The translations under genes and the position numbers were made by a program. Positions 62,555 to 64,000 of a stretch of 64,000 bases of DNA are shown here, piece after piece (within the stretch, counting starts at the first letter, position 1; every line of letters begins with the position of its first letter). The stretch is from Betaproteobacteria bacterium Ga0077532 (GTDB taxonomy: Bacteria > Pseudomonadota > Gammaproteobacteria > Burkholderiales > Ga0077523): contig LNEE01000062.1 in the NCBI GenBank assembly GCA_001464895.1, forward strand, positions 376,333-440,332, written 5' to 3'. The notes under the pieces are model-generated. The model was not told the origin of the DNA and searched no databases. It saw only the letters and a list, made by a program, of their open reading frames with translations.

Positions 62555-63493
62555 ATGAACACCACTGCCTTTGCCGACGTCGACACCGCCCGCCCCGAGA
62601 CGCCCCGCCCGGAGACACCTCATACGCGCCGCGCCCGCTACCGCGCCGGCGAGAACGGCTTCGACTTCGCGTTCCCGGAGGTCCCCGTCCACCAGTTCCT
62701 CGCCGAGCGCGATCGCGCGTTCGACCCGTCGGCACCCACCGGCCTGATCGACCTCGACGTGTCGGACGTGCTCGATTGCGACTATCCGGCGACGACCCCC
62801 ACGCTGCTGTGCCGGTACGTCCGCCTGCGCGCAGGCGAACCGCTGGCGACCGAGTTCGTGGCCTCCGGCGAGATCTTCCACGTCATGCAGGGCGAGGGCG
62901 AAAGCCGCAACGGCGCCGACACCGTGCTCTGGCGCGCAGGCGACGTATTCTGCTTCCCCGGCGGCAGCCGCAGCGTGCACCGCGCCGACGGCGGCACGGC
63001 GATCCTCTTCAGCGTGACGAACGAACCGCTGCTCGCGTTCGAGAATCTGCGCGCGCCGCTGCCCGGCCAGTCACGCATCGCGACGACCCACTGGACGGCC
63101 GAGGAGATCGATCGCCGCTTCCAGCCCGTGTGGGCCCGACCGATCACCGAGAAGACGACCGGCGCGTCGGTGCAGTTCACGAGCGCGGAACTCGCCCCGA
63201 GCTACAACACCATCCCCTCGATCAACTGCGCGATCAACACCCTGGTCGCCGGCGCCGACCAACGACCGCACCGGCACAACGGCGCCGCGGTGACGCTAGC
63301 GCTGCAAGGCGAGGGCATCCACTCGATGATCGACGGGCAGCGCGTGGATTGGTCGACGGGCGCGGCGCAGATCACGCCGGCGGCGGCTCTGCACTCACAC
63401 CACAACCGCGGGACGCAGCGGATGCGGTCGTTCGTGATCCAGGACGAGGGGCTGCATTTCTATACCCGGACGGTGGGGTTTAGTTTTGGGTGA
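62555..63493 (+). CDS. Bicupin protein (gentisate dioxygenase-like fold)
   Basis: 312 residues. The two beta-barrels are around EIFHVMQGEGESRN and HRHNGAAVTLALQGEGIHSM; the latter has the His/His/Glu-like metal site and a later His (HSHHNRGTQRM). The fold is like gentisate 1,2-dioxygenase/1-hydroxy-2-naphthoate dioxygenase, but the N-terminal barrel lacks clear metal ligands. It is divergent from the molybdopterin enzyme. The substrate is unknown. Confidence 0.85.
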   Translation: MNTTAFADVDTARPETPRPETPHTRRARYRAGENGFDFAFPEVPVHQFLAERDRAFDPSAPTGLIDLDVSDVLDCDYPATTPTLLCRYVRLRAGEPLATEFVASGEIFHVMQGEGESRNGADTVLWRAGDVFCFPGGSRSVHRADGGTAILFSVTNEPLLAFENLRAPLPGQSRIATTHWTAEEIDRRFQPVWARPITEKTTGASVQFTSAELAPSYNTIPSINCAINTLVAGADQRPHRHNGAAVTLALQGEGIHSMIDGQRVDWSTGAAQITPAAALHSHHNRGTQRMRSFVIQDEGLHFYTRTVGFSFG

Positions 63494-63941
63494 GGAAGAA
63501 GATCTCGCCGCCCAGGCCTTGAACCTTCCCCCGGAGGATCGCGCCGAACTGTTGGAACGTCTGATCGCGACCTTCGAACCGCGGTCCGCGGCCCAGGCCG
63601 CATGGTTGCAGCTCGCGAAGGCGCGCCGCGAAGATGTGAGTTCCGGCAGGGTCAGCATGGTCCCGGGCGATGAGGCACTGGCCAGGGTCCGCGCGCATAG
63701 CGTGAGCTATTGGGTTCCGGGTGGGACGCATTCATCGAGCCGCTGCACAAGCGGGCACCGAAGGATGCAGGCCTGGGCGGGATTGAGTGCATCCGGAGCT
63801 TGCCGTTGGCGCGTCCGCTCACGGTGCACAAGGCGTCCGGGAGGGGAAATCGCGATGTGGCTATCGCGGCGGCCTTCCGATCGGGCGGCTACGCAGTGCA
63901 GCAGGTGGTGGAAGACTGCGGAGTCCACCAATCGACGGTGA
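63486..63941 (+). pseudogene. Antitoxin-like fragment (addiction-module component, TIGR02574 type) fused to foreign frame
   Basis: The first about 70 residues match the small antitoxin-like family: NLPPEDRAELLERLIATFEP and SSGRVSMVPGDEALARVRAH. After AHSVSYW the frame runs into unrelated, GC-driven residues instead of ending or continuing to a RelE-type toxin. It starts at a TTG overlapping the bicupin stop. The likely history is a truncated toxin-antitoxin operon. Confidence 0.65.
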
Positions 63942-63976
63942 GTCGGGCGGAGAAGATGGGGGAAGGAGCCGGGTAG
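63710..63976 (+). pseudogene. C-terminal remnant of a REP-associated tyrosine transposase (RAYT)
   Basis: In another frame: RSLPLARPLTVHKASG and RDVAIAAAFRSGGYAVQQVV, then GVHQSTVSRAEK, match the C-terminal helix-turn-helix segment typical of RAYT/TnpA-REP proteins (RDxAIxxAYRSGxYt...GvHxsTVSR). The catalytic HUH domain is absent. It overlaps the antitoxin-like fragment and was probably joined to it by deletion. It matches in kind the REP array at 48911-49465. Confidence 0.6.
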
Positions 63977-64000
63977 GTCTGACTGGATGCTTGTCTGCAA

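Noticed and set aside
1-64000. tRNA, rRNA and riboswitch candidates
   Set aside because: Looked for T-loop-like GTTCGANNC and clover-leaf arms; the hits lie inside genes (for example near 4511 in livH). No cobalamin riboswitch pattern was recognised upstream of the B12-receptor-like gene.
63707-64000. Minus-strand open frame at the right end
   Set aside because: Antisense to the RAYT-like remnant, with no features of its own.

Overview
The window looks like chromosomal DNA of a free-living, GC-rich Betaproteobacterium. The evidence is very high GC with strongly GC-ending codons, the yggS-proC-yggT-yggU cluster beside pilT/pilU, PEP-CTERM proteins, a fused IcmF mutase and TRAP and liv-type transporters. 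The genus cannot be named from the sequence alone. I see no rRNA, tRNA, CRISPR array, prophage or intact insertion sequence.

Region by region: (1) 0-9 kb, minus strand: a branched-chain-amino-acid-type ABC importer (LivF, binding protein, LivM, LivH, LivG) with an acyl-CoA ligase and a short-chain dehydrogenase, faced by a divergent Crp/Fnr regulator. (2) 9-20 kb: a hybrid histidine kinase, two chemoreceptors, 3-hydroxyacyl-CoA dehydrogenase, a BaiN-like flavoprotein, a cupin-GNAT fusion, a secreted protein, a protein with two ribbon-helix-helix-like motifs and a secreted HIRAN protein. (3) 20-30 kb: RlmL-like methyltransferase, PilU/PilT, yggS, proC, yggT, yggU, a dynamin-like GTPase, two half-size YeeE/YedE proteins and a TerB-like protein. 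(4) 30-36 kb: fused B12-dependent IcmF mutase, divergent from a B12-receptor-like protein that lacks a signal peptide, with a MerR/LiuR-like palindrome between them; then a PEP-CTERM protein with an HExxH motif. (5) 36-49 kb: DnaE, small secreted proteins, a membrane protein with an apparently dead dual-specificity-phosphatase domain, an EamA transporter, an alpha/beta hydrolase and an RND pump, ending in a REP/BIME-type repeat array. (6) 49.6-54.8 kb: a TRAP importer with a uronate-dehydrogenase-like enzyme, probably for sugar acids. (7) 55-64 kb: zinc peptidase, DUF2237, DUF6544, several cupins, a CHRD PEP-CTERM protein, a molybdopterin oxidoreductase, and at the right end an antitoxin-like fragment running into a remnant of a REP-associated transposase (RAYT).

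The strongest non-genic observations are as follows. A 267-bp element with 25-bp perfect terminal inverted repeats has inserted into the 3' end of a cupin gene, and the displaced C-terminal codons are still readable on its far side. A 4 x 130-bp array holds paired palindromes with the GTAG/GTGG foot typical of RAYT-associated REPs. A 16-bp palindrome lies between icmF and the B12-receptor-like gene. The most unusual proteins are the pseudophosphatase, the two-motif RHH protein, the cupin-GNAT fusion and the HExxH PEP-CTERM protein.
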